This document shows positions 17,821 to 25,867 of a stretch of 64,000 bases of DNA, piece by piece. Position 1 is the stretch's first letter; every line of letters starts with the position of its first letter. The DNA is from Micromonospora trifolii (GTDB lineage Bacteria; Actinomycetota; Actinomycetes; Mycobacteriales; Micromonosporaceae). The position numbers and the translations under genes are program-made. Where the stretch lies: positions 108,607 through 172,606 of the forward strand of contig NZ_JAKKFD010000022.1 in the NCBI RefSeq assembly GCF_022229005.1, read 5' to 3'. Below the pieces are notes generated by a model that worked only from the letters and a program-made list of their open reading frames with translations, made no database searches and had not been told where the DNA came from.

Positions 17821-18614
17821 GCCAGCCGTCCGATCTCCTCGGCGGTGACGGCTGCGGCCAGGTACCTCGAGGCGCGATGGAACTCGAAGAGCCCGAGGTT
17901 CACCTCGTGGTGTGCGTCGACGTCGAATACATCGCCCAGGCGTGGCGGGGCTGCCACGAAATCGCCGATGTCGGCAATGTTCACCCAGCGTCGGACCTGC
18001 GGGGGGCGGCGTACCAACGGCGGCCGGATCTTGTGGAACACGACGTTCGGTAGCCCGAGCGGGGAGCCGAGGGTGATTAACAGGTCCACGTCCAGCTCTG
18101 GATTCGCGCATAGCGTCTCAAAGGCGACCACCGAGCCGAGCGAGTGAGCGACCAACACGTGGGGTCGATGCTCGGCCAGCACTGTCGCCAGTCGGTCCTG
18201 CGCGTTCTGCCGGCCAGGACCATCGAGGTAGGCGGGCACCTCCCGCAGGAAGCGATCGACGAACCGATCGACGGTCTCATACGCCAGCCCGTAACGTCGA
18301 CTAATCCAGCTGATGATCTGGCGTACCGGCACCGTAGCGACGCCCTCCGCCACTTCGTGCGGCGCGCCGAGCGCTAGAACCCACTCCGCCAGCTCGTGTT
18401 GCGCGCCGAACGGCAGGTTATCCGCGTTTCCTCCCTGGGGGGTGTCGCCGGTGATGCAGTCGGCGTAATAGGCCACCTGTACGGCCATTGGCACATGAGC
18501 CATCGAGGAGGTCAGGGCCGCACTCCAGATCGCCGTGAGATTGGCGGCTGCCAGCGAGACGCTTCGCTTCCGGTCGAAGTTGAAGATGCCGTGTACTCCG
18601 ACAACCCGCAGCAT
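17817..18614 (-). CDS. alpha/beta hydrolase (lipase-like) coupled to the caspase–STAND gene
   Basis: A 265-residue alpha/beta hydrolase: MLRVVGVHGIFN supplies the oxyanion region, VLVAHSLGSVVAFETL the nucleophile Ser158, a later NIADIGDFVA the likely acid, and LFEFHRASRYL (about 242–252) the likely histidine. The TLGSPLGLPN segment after the nucleophile is typical of lipase/acyl-hydrolase relatives of PGAP1-like enzymes. There is no signal peptide. Its TGA stop overlaps the ATG of the caspase–STAND gene by four bases, so the two are translationally coupled and very likely work together. It could be an effector acting on lipids, an activator, or an accessory enzyme. A 16-bp palindrome lies 55 bases upstream of the ATG. 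Confidence 0.82.
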   Translation of the reverse strand: MLRVVGVHGIFNFDRKRSVSLAAANLTAIWSAALTSSMAHVPMAVQVAYYADCITGDTPQGGNADNLPFGAQHELAEWVLALGAPHEVAEGVATVPVRQIISWISRRYGLAYETVDRFVDRFLREVPAYLDGPGRQNAQDRLATVLAEHRPHVLVAHSLGSVVAFETLCANPELDVDLLITLGSPLGLPNVVFHKIRPPLVRRPPQVRRWVNIADIGDFVAAPPRLGDVFDVDAHHEVNLGLFEFHRASRYLAAAVTAEEIGRLA

Positions 18615-18668
18615 CCAAACAGTCTATCCGCTGTGGACATTGGAGCCGGAGGACAGAATCCCGACATT

Positions 18669-18684
18669 GGTCTAGAGCTAGACC
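18669..18684. promoter_or_regulatory. candidate operator upstream of hydrolase–caspase operon
   Basis: GGTCTAGAGCTAGACC has perfect 7-bp arms (GGTCTAG/CTAGACC) around a 2-base centre, 55 bases before the operon's start codon. The size and position suit a dimeric repressor. No regulator gene is adjacent. Confidence 0.45.
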
Positions 18685-18807
18685 GCGATCATCGTCGAAT
18701 GACGACCAGCGCGTCCGCGCAGCCAGTCCGTCCGTCCATCCGTCGTCTGCGCATGCCTCCGGACTTTGCGGCCCGCATGACTGGTGAGCGCCTGCCCACC
18801 CCTGCCT

Positions 18808-18927
18808 GCTGTTGCTCATGGGCCTGCGGCTCGCGCAGTTGTCGGGCTGCGGTGGCCGGATGTCGACTTCGAAACCAGCACGATCGCCGGCGACAGCACC
18901 CGAACCCTCGTCGACGGCGAGATCGGG
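18808..18927 (+). pseudogene. tyrosine integrase fragment (frameshifted)
   Basis: Two adjacent frames give LLLMGLRLAQ and then VGLRWPDVDFETSTIAG…TRTLVDGE. Joined across a 1–2-base slip near 18839 they match the region around the first catalytic arginine of phage/ICE tyrosine integrases (LxxTGLRRGEhxGLRWxDVDxxxxTI). No other part of the enzyme is seen. It marks a decayed mobile element beside the caspase–STAND operon. Confidence 0.5.
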
Positions 18928-18945
18928 GAATGGCTGTCGCAGCAG

Positions 18946-19767
18946 TCAGTGACCTCCCTCCCGGAGGAGGAAGCACGACAGCAGTTGCCGGAACTCGTGC
19001 GGGTGCTCGATCGCCGGCACGTGGCCGCACCGGCCGAAGACGTGCAGACGGACATCGGCCAGGTGTGCGAGCAGGGGCTGCGCTGCCGTTCCGAGCGGGG
19101 TGACTCGGTCCTCGGCGCCGTGGACGAGCAGCACGGGCGCGCGCACCGCTGCCAGCGTCTGCGCCGAGAGGGTGAGGTCGTCGACCCATCGTGCCCTGGG
19201 TGGAGGGAACAACGACGCGAATGCGGTTTCCCCCGCTCGCATAGCAGCCGCACGGGCCTCGACGGCCGAATCGGTCACGAGCGCCTGGTCGAGGACGAGG
19301 CGGCTCAGCATGTCCCGTGCTCCGAGCGGGCCGGCGGGGGCGGCCCAGAGCGCGTCGAGGTCGGCGGACAGCGGCGCCCCGGGGGCGCCCATCGTCGAGA
19401 CCGCCACGACACGGGTGACCTGCTGGGGGCGCGCGGCCGCCAACGCCAGCGCCACGGCACCGCCCATGGAGTGACCCACCACGGCGTAGTCCTCGATACC
19501 GAGAGCATCCATCAGACCCGCGGCCTGCCCTGTCCACAGCCGGAGCCCACCGCTGGCGCCCGCGGGGACAGGTGTGCGGCCGAACCCCGCCTGGTCCGGA
19601 GCCACCAGGTGCAAGGACGTGCCCAGCGCTTCCGCCGTCGCCGCCCAGGCTCCGGACCCGGTCGTGCCGGGTCCGGAGCCGTGCAGCATCAGCACCGCAG
19701 GCCCGGTGCCGCTCTCCAGGACGTGGACGGGGGAACCGTCCACTGTGACGATTCGAGTTGCCGTCAC
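18946..19767 (-). CDS. alpha/beta hydrolase (MhpC/meta-cleavage hydrolase-like)
   Basis: A 273-residue hydrolase with all elements of the fold: VLMLHGSGPGTTGSGAW oxyanion loop (the HGSGPG form is common in C–C bond hydrolases of aromatic meta-cleavage pathways), DQAGFGRTPVP, nucleophile VVGHSMGGAVALAL, acid in VLLVHGAEDRVTPL and histidine in CGHVPAIEHP. Cytoplasmic. The start ATG 19767 follows the DJ-1/PfpI stop by 19 bases, so the two share an operon under the upstream GntR gene. The true substrate could be a C–C bond, ester or epoxide; sequence alone does not decide. Confidence 0.83.
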   Translation of the reverse strand: MTATRIVTVDGSPVHVLESGTGPAVLMLHGSGPGTTGSGAWAATAEALGTSLHLVAPDQAGFGRTPVPAGASGGLRLWTGQAAGLMDALGIEDYAVVGHSMGGAVALALAAARPQQVTRVVAVSTMGAPGAPLSADLDALWAAPAGPLGARDMLSRLVLDQALVTDSAVEARAAAMRAGETAFASLFPPPRARWVDDLTLSAQTLAAVRAPVLLVHGAEDRVTPLGTAAQPLLAHLADVRLHVFGRCGHVPAIEHPHEFRQLLSCFLLREGGH

Positions 19768-19786
19768 CGGGGCAGGCCAGGCGTGC

Positions 19787-20356
19787 TCATGCCGATGCGG
19801 GGTTGACCGACTTCGAGAAGACGTCCATCATCGCCCTGCCGAATTGCGGCATGTCGGGCCATCCCCGGCAGGAGACGAGGTTGCCGTCCACGACGTCGGG
19901 AGCGTCGATGACCGTCGCGCCCGCGTTCTCCATGTCACCGGTGATGGGCGGGAAGCACGCCGTCTTCCGACCCTTCAGCAGCCCGTAGACCGCTGGCACC
20001 TGCGCGCCGTGGCACACCAGCGCGATAGGGAGGTTGCGCGCGAAGAAGTGCTCGGTGATGCGCCTGACGTCAGCGTCGACCCGGATCCACTCGGGGGCAC
20101 GTCCCCCGGGGATGATCAGGGCGTCGTAGCGCTCCACGTCGACCTCGGCCCAGGGGACGTCGACCGGCAGCTTCCGGCCGTCCTTCTCCACGTAGGCGTC
20201 GGAGTTGGGGTCGAACTCGTGGATGACCAGTTGCACGTCACGCAACGTCCGTGACGAGACGTCGACGTCCCAGCCGCCCTCCTGCACGCGGTAGTAGGGA
20301 TACATGGTGTCGAGCTCCTCGGCGGCGTCGCCGGTCAGGAGCAGCGCTCTGGGCAC
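19787..20356 (-). CDS. DJ-1/PfpI family protein
   Basis: A 189-residue DJ-1/PfpI protein. GTG 20356 is chosen for its GAGGAG site 6 bases upstream; the longer frame to 20398 is proline-rich noise. The nucleophile elbow IALVCHGAQVPAVYGLL carries the reactive cysteine, and DALIIPGGRAPEWIR supplies the glutamate-side loop. Family members act as glyoxalases, deglycases, proteases or chaperones. Here it sits between a GntR regulator and a hydrolase, opposite a sugar or polyol transport locus with two aldehyde/alcohol dehydrogenases, so handling of a reactive carbonyl is a reasonable inference. Confidence 0.82.
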   Translation of the reverse strand: MPRALLLTGDAAEELDTMYPYYRVQEGGWDVDVSSRTLRDVQLVIHEFDPNSDAYVEKDGRKLPVDVPWAEVDVERYDALIIPGGRAPEWIRVDADVRRITEHFFARNLPIALVCHGAQVPAVYGLLKGRKTACFPPITGDMENAGATVIDAPDVVDGNLVSCRGWPDMPQFGRAMMDVFSKSVNPASA

Positions 20357-20446
20357 CTGCTTCTCCTCGCATCTGGGGGGCGGGTGAGGTGGATCCAATC
20401 CGATCCGATCAGGATTGAGTTAGCATTCCTGGGCCCAGCGTGCCCG

Positions 20447-21190
20447 TCAAGCCTCTACCGCCATTCCGGCCGCGTCCTCGATCTCGTCGAACAATCGTCG
20501 GAAACGCTCGCCCGATCGCAGGATGTGCCGACGCATCGCGTAGGCGGCGGCGTCGGGGTCACGCGCGGCGATCGCTGCCACAACTTCCTCATGCTCGGCC
20601 ATGGCCAGGTGAGTGACCTGGGTGTCGTGGTGAAGCCGGAACAGGTGCACGTGGCTGTGCAGCCGAGCAAGCGCCTCTCGGATGACCTGGTTCTCCGCGC
20701 TCAGGGCGACGAGATCGTGAAAAGCGGCGTCGCGCAGCCCGAAGGCGCCATAGGCCGTGGGCCCGCTGCCCCCCTCCAGCTCGGCCATCTCCTCCAGCAT
20801 CCGTCGCAGACCGGCCACCTGCTCCGAGGTTGCGCGTTCGGCGGATCTGCGCGCCGCCGCCGGCTCGAGGAGCAGGCGGACCTCAAGCATGTCCTCGAAT
20901 CGGTGACGGGTGATCTGGGGAGGGATGCGGTAACCGGCATGGGGCACGCGCACGACCAGGCCCTCTGCCTCCATGCGGTTCAGAGCGTCTCGGATCGGCG
21001 TCTGCGAGACCCCCAGCTCTCGCGCCAGGACGTCGATCGTGACGCGGGAGCCGGGCTCGATCCGCAGCGACATCAGCTGTCCGAGCAGCGTGTCGTACAC
21101 CTCGTCGGCGAGCCGGCCGCCCGATCTTCCCGGCGGCGTTGCGCCCGTCACGGCCCTGCGGCCCCGCGCGATCATCGCTTCGTCGTCCAT
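20447..21190 (-). CDS. GntR family regulator, FCD (FadR/VanR) type
   Basis: A 247-residue regulator. The N-terminal winged helix reads LADEVYDTLLGQLMSLRIEPGSRVTIDVLARELGVSQTPIRDALNRMEAEGLV, classic GntR. The C-terminal helical FCD domain has the metal-ligand pattern FHDLVALSAEN…HHDTQVTHLAMAEHEEVVAAIAARD. ATG 21190 is chosen (AAAGGA about 12 bases upstream). It is divergent from the ABC importer operon; a 15-bp palindrome at 21293–21307 lies in the shared intergenic region. FCD regulators usually sense a small carboxylic acid, which fits the dehydrogenases downstream of the importer. Confidence 0.88.
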   Translation of the reverse strand: MDDEAMIARGRRAVTGATPPGRSGGRLADEVYDTLLGQLMSLRIEPGSRVTIDVLARELGVSQTPIRDALNRMEAEGLVVRVPHAGYRIPPQITRHRFEDMLEVRLLLEPAAARRSAERATSEQVAGLRRMLEEMAELEGGSGPTAYGAFGLRDAAFHDLVALSAENQVIREALARLHSHVHLFRLHHDTQVTHLAMAEHEEVVAAIAARDPDAAAYAMRRHILRSGERFRRLFDEIEDAAGMAVEA

Positions 21191-21292
21191 CGTGACGTGA
21201 GGTCCTTTCTTGCACCTTCGGGAACCTGTTGACATCAGTCACAAGGCTGCGACATGCTGACGCCCCCAACTGGATCGTATAGGAAAAGTGAC

Positions 21293-21307
21293 GGATGCCT
21301 GGCATCC
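21293..21307. promoter_or_regulatory. candidate GntR operator
   Basis: GGATGCCTGGCATCC is a perfect inverted repeat (7-bp arms, 1-base centre) in the 318-base gap between the GntR gene and the importer operon. Its symmetry and place suggest control of both. The rest of the gap holds a TATAGG box (21278–21283) but no clear -35. Confidence 0.5.
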
Positions 21308-21508
21308 AGCACCATCGCGGCACCGCCAGCGATCGCTCTACTTCGATCACCTGGAGCTCCCATGAGCGTGCACTGCGGCGTACTCGTGACGCCGGTCCGT
21401 GGGTCGGCTCCCGCGTCAGCCTTGCGACAGGCCTGAACAACCCAGCAACTGCTCGGCGAGGCACATAGCGAGGCTCTAGAAGTCCCCACCCAGAAAGCAG
21501 GCAGAACT

Positions 21509-22942
21509 ATGCGGCATCCACAGCGAACAGGACGAATATCCGCTTCCCGTCGGAAGGTGCAGTTGGCGACGATGGCCATGCTGCTGGTGGCCACGACCGC
21601 GGCGGCGTGCGGCGATGGCAAGGACGACGGTGAGAAGGCGAGCGCACCCAAGGCGCCGGCGACCATCCCGGAACTCACCAAGGACCCGCTGACCCTCAGC
21701 TTCATCTGGTTCGACTGGCCGCCCGCCAAGGCGCTGGAAGCCTTCGCGAACGCGGAGTACAAGAAGGAACGGCCGAACGCGACCATCAAGGTCAACACCG
21801 TGCCGAACGCGAACTGGCACGACGCGATGTTCACCCAGTTCGCCGCGCGCAAGACGGACTTCGACATCGCGATCCTGGACTCGCAACACATCGGTGAGGC
21901 CGTGACGAACGGCAACATCCTCGATCTCACCGACTTCGTCAAGGAGAACATCGACGTCGCGGCGTACAACCCGTACCTCCTGGCGGCATACGGCCAATTC
22001 CCCCAGGCGGAGACCGGCAAGCGCGACGAGAACGCCAGCCTGTACGGACTGCCGCTGCTCGGCGACACCTGGACGATGATCTACCGCAAGGACCTGATCG
22101 GCGACAAGCCGCCGCAGACCTGGGACCAGATGATCGCAGCCGCCGAGAAGTGCCAGGCGAACAACCCTGGCGTCAGCGGGCTGGCCTTCCACCAGGCCAA
22201 CGGCTCCGACGCCGCGGCCGTCACCTACAACACCGTCAACGGCGTCTACGGCGGCAACCTCTGGGATTCCAAGAACCGCAAGATCGATGGCGTCATCAAC
22301 GACGCCGCGGGCCAGGAGGCGATGGACGTCCTGGTCAACAAGATGAAGCCGCTGACCGCCAAGGGATCCGGCAACTGGTTCATCGACGAGGTGAACGCGG
22401 CGGTCGCCCAGGGCAAGGCCTGCATCGCGTTCAACTGGATCGCCGCGAGCGGCGGCCTGCTCGATCCGAAGCAGTCGACGCTCGGCACCACGCGGGAGCA
22501 GATTCTCGACAAGCTGGGCTTTGCCACCCTGCCGAGCCAGAAGACGAACCTGGTCCCTCTCGGCGGTATGGGGATGCACGTGTCGGCCTACTCCGCCACG
22601 GCGAACCAGGCGGAAGCCCTGAACTTCATGGAGTGGTTCGAGCGGGCTGACGTCCAGAAGAAGTGGGCCGCGGCTGGTGGCGTGCCATCGCGTACGGACG
22701 CCCTGGAGTCGCCCGAGTTCCTCAATGCCGGGCCGTTCAACCGGGTGTACACCGACTCGGTTCCGCGGATGCGGGACATGTGGAACGTGCCCGAGTACGC
22801 ACGCCTCGTCGACATCGAGAACACCAACGTGAACGCCGCTCTCAATGGCGCGAAGAAGCCGAAGGATGCGCTCGACGACATCGCCAAGGAGCAGCAGGGC
22901 GTGCTCGACTCGAGCAACCGCAAGGGTGGCGGCGGACTGTGA
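21509..22942 (+). CDS. ABC sugar-type substrate-binding lipoprotein
   Basis: A 477-residue family 1 extracellular solute-binding protein. The basic N-terminus and hydrophobic stretch end in AAAC, with Cys34 as likely lipidation site, so it is tethered outside the membrane. The mature part has ITLSFIWFDWPP-like opening strands and two lobes, with motifs such as DIAILDSQHIGEAV, GLPLLGDTWTMIYRKDL and GMGMHVSAYSATANQAEALNFMEW. Its stop overlaps the first permease start (GTGA). The size and partners match importers for sugars, polyols or glycerol derivatives; the ligand cannot be read from sequence. Confidence 0.9.
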   Translation: MRHPQRTGRISASRRKVQLATMAMLLVATTAAACGDGKDDGEKASAPKAPATIPELTKDPLTLSFIWFDWPPAKALEAFANAEYKKERPNATIKVNTVPNANWHDAMFTQFAARKTDFDIAILDSQHIGEAVTNGNILDLTDFVKENIDVAAYNPYLLAAYGQFPQAETGKRDENASLYGLPLLGDTWTMIYRKDLIGDKPPQTWDQMIAAAEKCQANNPGVSGLAFHQANGSDAAAVTYNTVNGVYGGNLWDSKNRKIDGVINDAAGQEAMDVLVNKMKPLTAKGSGNWFIDEVNAAVAQGKACIAFNWIAASGGLLDPKQSTLGTTREQILDKLGFATLPSQKTNLVPLGGMGMHVSAYSATANQAEALNFMEWFERADVQKKWAAAGGVPSRTDALESPEFLNAGPFNRVYTDSVPRMRDMWNVPEYARLVDIENTNVNAALNGAKKPKDALDDIAKEQQGVLDSSNRKGGGGL

Positions 22943-23889
22943 GTGACCCCGTCCCTTCGACGACCGACGGTTCCGGGCAGGTGGCGTCCGCGAGGCCGCC
23001 TGCCCGGGGTCGGTCCCCTCGGCTGAGCGACCGCGGGCTCGCCGTGGCCTTCATCTCCCCCGCGATGCTGCTGTTGCTCGCCATGTCGGTGTTTCCGTTG
23101 CTGTGGGCGTTGTACCTGTCTTTCACCGACTACTCGGCCACCCGCGGGGGGCCCGCCAATTTCATCGGGTTCGGGAACTACACCGCCATCCTGACGTCGG
23201 CGCAGGTCCACACGAGGGCCCTGACGACGGTGATCTACGTGGTCGGCGCTGTCGGCCTGCAGACCGTGCTCGGATTCGGCATCGCCTACCTGATCTCCCG
23301 GCGCACCCGGGGCCGAGGAGTGCTGACCACGCTCTTCCTGGTCCCGATGATGCTGTCGCCGGTCGTGGTCGGGCTGTTCTGGCGGTTCATGCTCGACGCG
23401 CAGTTCGGTGTGGTCAACAGCATGCTCGGCTCACTCGGCCTGGGGCAGGTGGAGTGGCTCACTCGCCAGCGAACGGCACTGCTCTCCCTGATCGTTGTCG
23501 ACACCTGGCAGTGGACGCCGTTCATCATGCTCATCGCGCTCGCGGGCCTTACCGCGGTGCCCAAGTACCTGTACGAGGCCGCCTCGATCGACCGGGCGTC
23601 CGAGTGGTTCAAGTTCCGCACCATCACCCTTCCGCTGGTGTGGCCACTGCTCCTCATTGCCGTGATGTTCCGGGCCATCGAGGCGTTCCGGCTGTTCGAC
23701 CTCGTCTACATCCTCACCAACGGGGGCCCGGGCGTCTCCACCGAGACGTTGTCGTTCCACATCTACAAGGTCGCGTTCCTGGGCTTCAACACGGGAACCG
23801 CCTCGGCGTACGGGATTCTCATGGTCCTCGTCGTCATCGTCCTCACGCAGCTCTACCTGCGCTATCTGAACAAGCTCAAGGAGGGCTGA
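22939..23889 (+). CDS. ABC sugar-type permease 1 (MalF/UgpA-like)
   Basis: A 316-residue inner-membrane permease with six hydrophobic helices. GTG 22939 overlaps the binding-protein stop by four bases. The EAA loop reads YLYEAASIDRASEWFKFRTITLPLVWPLL, the coupling motif that docks on the ATPase. The preceding WQWTPFIMLIALAGL and the following RAIEAFRLFDLVYILTNGGP are hallmark segments of the MalF/UgpA branch. Next gene overlaps by one base (TGATG). Confidence 0.9.
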   Translation: MSDPVPSTTDGSGQVASARPPARGRSPRLSDRGLAVAFISPAMLLLLAMSVFPLLWALYLSFTDYSATRGGPANFIGFGNYTAILTSAQVHTRALTTVIYVVGAVGLQTVLGFGIAYLISRRTRGRGVLTTLFLVPMMLSPVVVGLFWRFMLDAQFGVVNSMLGSLGLGQVEWLTRQRTALLSLIVVDTWQWTPFIMLIALAGLTAVPKYLYEAASIDRASEWFKFRTITLPLVWPLLLIAVMFRAIEAFRLFDLVYILTNGGPGVSTETLSFHIYKVAFLGFNTGTASAYGILMVLVVIVLTQLYLRYLNKLKEG

Positions 23890-24800
23890 TGGCCGTCTCC
23901 GTCGACGAGGCCGTGTCCACGGGTCCTGCCCGGGATCACACGCCCCCCGCGCGCCGCCTGGGCGGCCGAGGCCGCTCGGTGCTGGAGGTCACGCTGCTGA
24001 CCGTGCTGGCCGTCGTGATGCTCTTTCCGGTGCTGTGGATGATCGAGACGTCCATCAAGGAGAACCGGGACGTCTACGCCATCCCGGCCAAGCTCTTCGA
24101 CTTCAAAGTCACCCTGGCCCACTACAAGGACGTGTTCGTCGACCCCGACGGTGGTCGCTCGGCACTGTCCGTCTCGTTCCTCAACTCCGTCGTGGTCGCC
24201 GGAGTCTCCACGGTGCTGGCCACCGTGCTGGGGGTCCCCGCGGCCTGGGCCTACTCACGCTTCGCCGTGAAGGCCAAGAAGGACCAACTGTTCTTCATCC
24301 TGTCCACGCGCTTCATGCCGCCCGTGGTGGTCGTGATCCCGATCTTCCTCATGTACCGCCAGGTCGGACTCATCGACAACAAACTCGGCCTGATCCTCAT
24401 CTACGCCGCGTTCAACGTCCCTTTCACGATCTGGATGATGAAGGGGTTCGTCGACGAGGTGCCCGCGGAGTACGAGGATGCCGCCATGCTCGACGGTTAC
24501 ACCCGCTTGCAGGCGTTCCGGCGGTTCACCCTTCCCCTGCTCATGCCCGGCATCGCCGCGACGGCGGTCTTCGCCCTCATCTTCTCGTGGAACGAGTTCG
24601 TGTTCGCCACCTTCCTCACCTCCAGCGACAGCGTCCGGACGGCCCCACCCGCCATCGCCGGCCTCATCGGCGGCACCACCACGGACTGGGGTCTCGTGGC
24701 CGCCGCCTCAGTGGTGTTCGCCCTACCGGTGCTCGTCTTCGCGTACCTGGTGCGCAAGCACCTCATCGCCGGTGTGACGCTCGGGGCGGTGCGACGCTGA
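23889..24800 (+). CDS. ABC sugar-type permease 2 (MalG/UgpE-like)
   Basis: A 303-residue inner-membrane permease, start ATG 23889 sharing one base with the previous stop. About six helices; the EAA loop is VPAEYEDAAMLDGYTRLQAFRRFTLPLLMPGI. The LSTRFMPPVVVVIPIFLMYRQVGLIDNKLGLIL and FSWNEFVFATFLT segments are typical of MalG/UgpE subunits. It pairs with the upstream permease to form the channel. Confidence 0.9.
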   Translation: MAVSVDEAVSTGPARDHTPPARRLGGRGRSVLEVTLLTVLAVVMLFPVLWMIETSIKENRDVYAIPAKLFDFKVTLAHYKDVFVDPDGGRSALSVSFLNSVVVAGVSTVLATVLGVPAAWAYSRFAVKAKKDQLFFILSTRFMPPVVVVIPIFLMYRQVGLIDNKLGLILIYAAFNVPFTIWMMKGFVDEVPAEYEDAAMLDGYTRLQAFRRFTLPLLMPGIAATAVFALIFSWNEFVFATFLTSSDSVRTAPPAIAGLIGGTTTDWGLVAAASVVFALPVLVFAYLVRKHLIAGVTLGAVRR

Positions 24801-25867
24801 TGGCGGGCATCGAGGTGACCGCGCTGCACAAGCGCTACCCGGACGGAACTGTGGCGGTTGAACACGTGGACCTGTCCATCGGCGACGGCGAGCTGTTCGT
24901 GATGCTCGGCCCATCGGGTTGCGGCAAGACGACCACGCTGCGGGCCATTGCCGGCCTGGAGAGGCAGACGACGGGCGACATTCGCATCGGCGACACGCTG
25001 GTCAACGACCTGCCGCCCGCCGAGCGCGACATCGCCATGGTGTTCCAGTTCTACGCTCTCTACCCGCATTTGAAGACCCGCGACAACCTGGCGTTCCCGC
25101 TGCGGGCCGAGGGACTGCCCAAGCCGGAGGTGCACGAGCGGGTCGAGGAGGCCGCCCGGCTGATGCGGCTTGGTCCGCTCCTGGACCGGCGACCGCGCCA
25201 GCTGTCCGGCGGGGAGCAGCAGCGCGTCGCGCTCGCTCGCGCCCTGGTGCGACGACCGCGCGCCTTCCTCATGGACGAACCTCTCACCAATCTGGACGCG
25301 GAGCTGAGGGCGGACATGCGCACCGAGATCAAGCACCTGCAGGGCGAGCTGGGGGCGACGATGGTCTACGTCACCCACGACCAGGTCGAGGCGATGTCGC
25401 TCGGTCACCGAATCGCCATCCTCAACAAGGGCCGCGTCGAGCAGATCGGCACGCCGCTGGAGGTCTACGACCGTCCCGCGAGTCTCTTCTGCGCCGCTTT
25501 CATCGGCTCCCCGCCGATGAACCTGATCGAGGTGGAGGTGGCCGACGGGAAGCTGCGCGGTGAGGGCGGACTGGCCCTCGCGCCACCGCCAGGCCTGTCG
25601 CGCGACCGTCGCCTCATCGCCGGCGTCCGGCCGGAGGCGCTGGAAGTCACCGCACCAGGGGAGGACCGTTCGGTCCCGGCCCGCGTGGTCTCGGCGGAGT
25701 GGCTGGGCGACGAAATCATCTACGTGGTCGACCACGGCGGCCAGCGCGACGTACGGGTTCGGATGCCGCCGACTGTCCGCTTCGCGGCTGACGCAACGGT
25801 CGGATTGCGGCACACCGGCGGAACCCCGGCGGTCTACGACGTGAGCACGGAAGAGCTGGTGGCCTGA
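24800..25867 (+). CDS. ABC transporter ATP-binding protein 1 (MalK/UgpC-like)
   Basis: 355 residues: Walker A GPSGCGKTT, Q-loop VFQFYALYPHL, signature LSGGEQQRVALARAL, Walker B AFLMDEPLTNLD and H-loop VYVTHDQVEAM, followed by a C-terminal OB/TOBE domain. All catalytic residues are present. The start ATG 24800 overlaps the permease stop by one base. Having a second, different ATPase right after it suggests a heterodimeric motor, as in some glycerol and polyol importers. Confidence 0.92.
   Translation: MAGIEVTALHKRYPDGTVAVEHVDLSIGDGELFVMLGPSGCGKTTTLRAIAGLERQTTGDIRIGDTLVNDLPPAERDIAMVFQFYALYPHLKTRDNLAFPLRAEGLPKPEVHERVEEAARLMRLGPLLDRRPRQLSGGEQQRVALARALVRRPRAFLMDEPLTNLDAELRADMRTEIKHLQGELGATMVYVTHDQVEAMSLGHRIAILNKGRVEQIGTPLEVYDRPASLFCAAFIGSPPMNLIEVEVADGKLRGEGGLALAPPPGLSRDRRLIAGVRPEALEVTAPGEDRSVPARVVSAEWLGDEIIYVVDHGGQRDVRVRMPPTVRFAADATVGLRHTGGTPAVYDVSTEELVA

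Noticed and set aside
21476..22579. 367-codon minus-strand frame
   Set aside because: Antisense to the binding-protein gene, which has a clear lipobox and family motifs.
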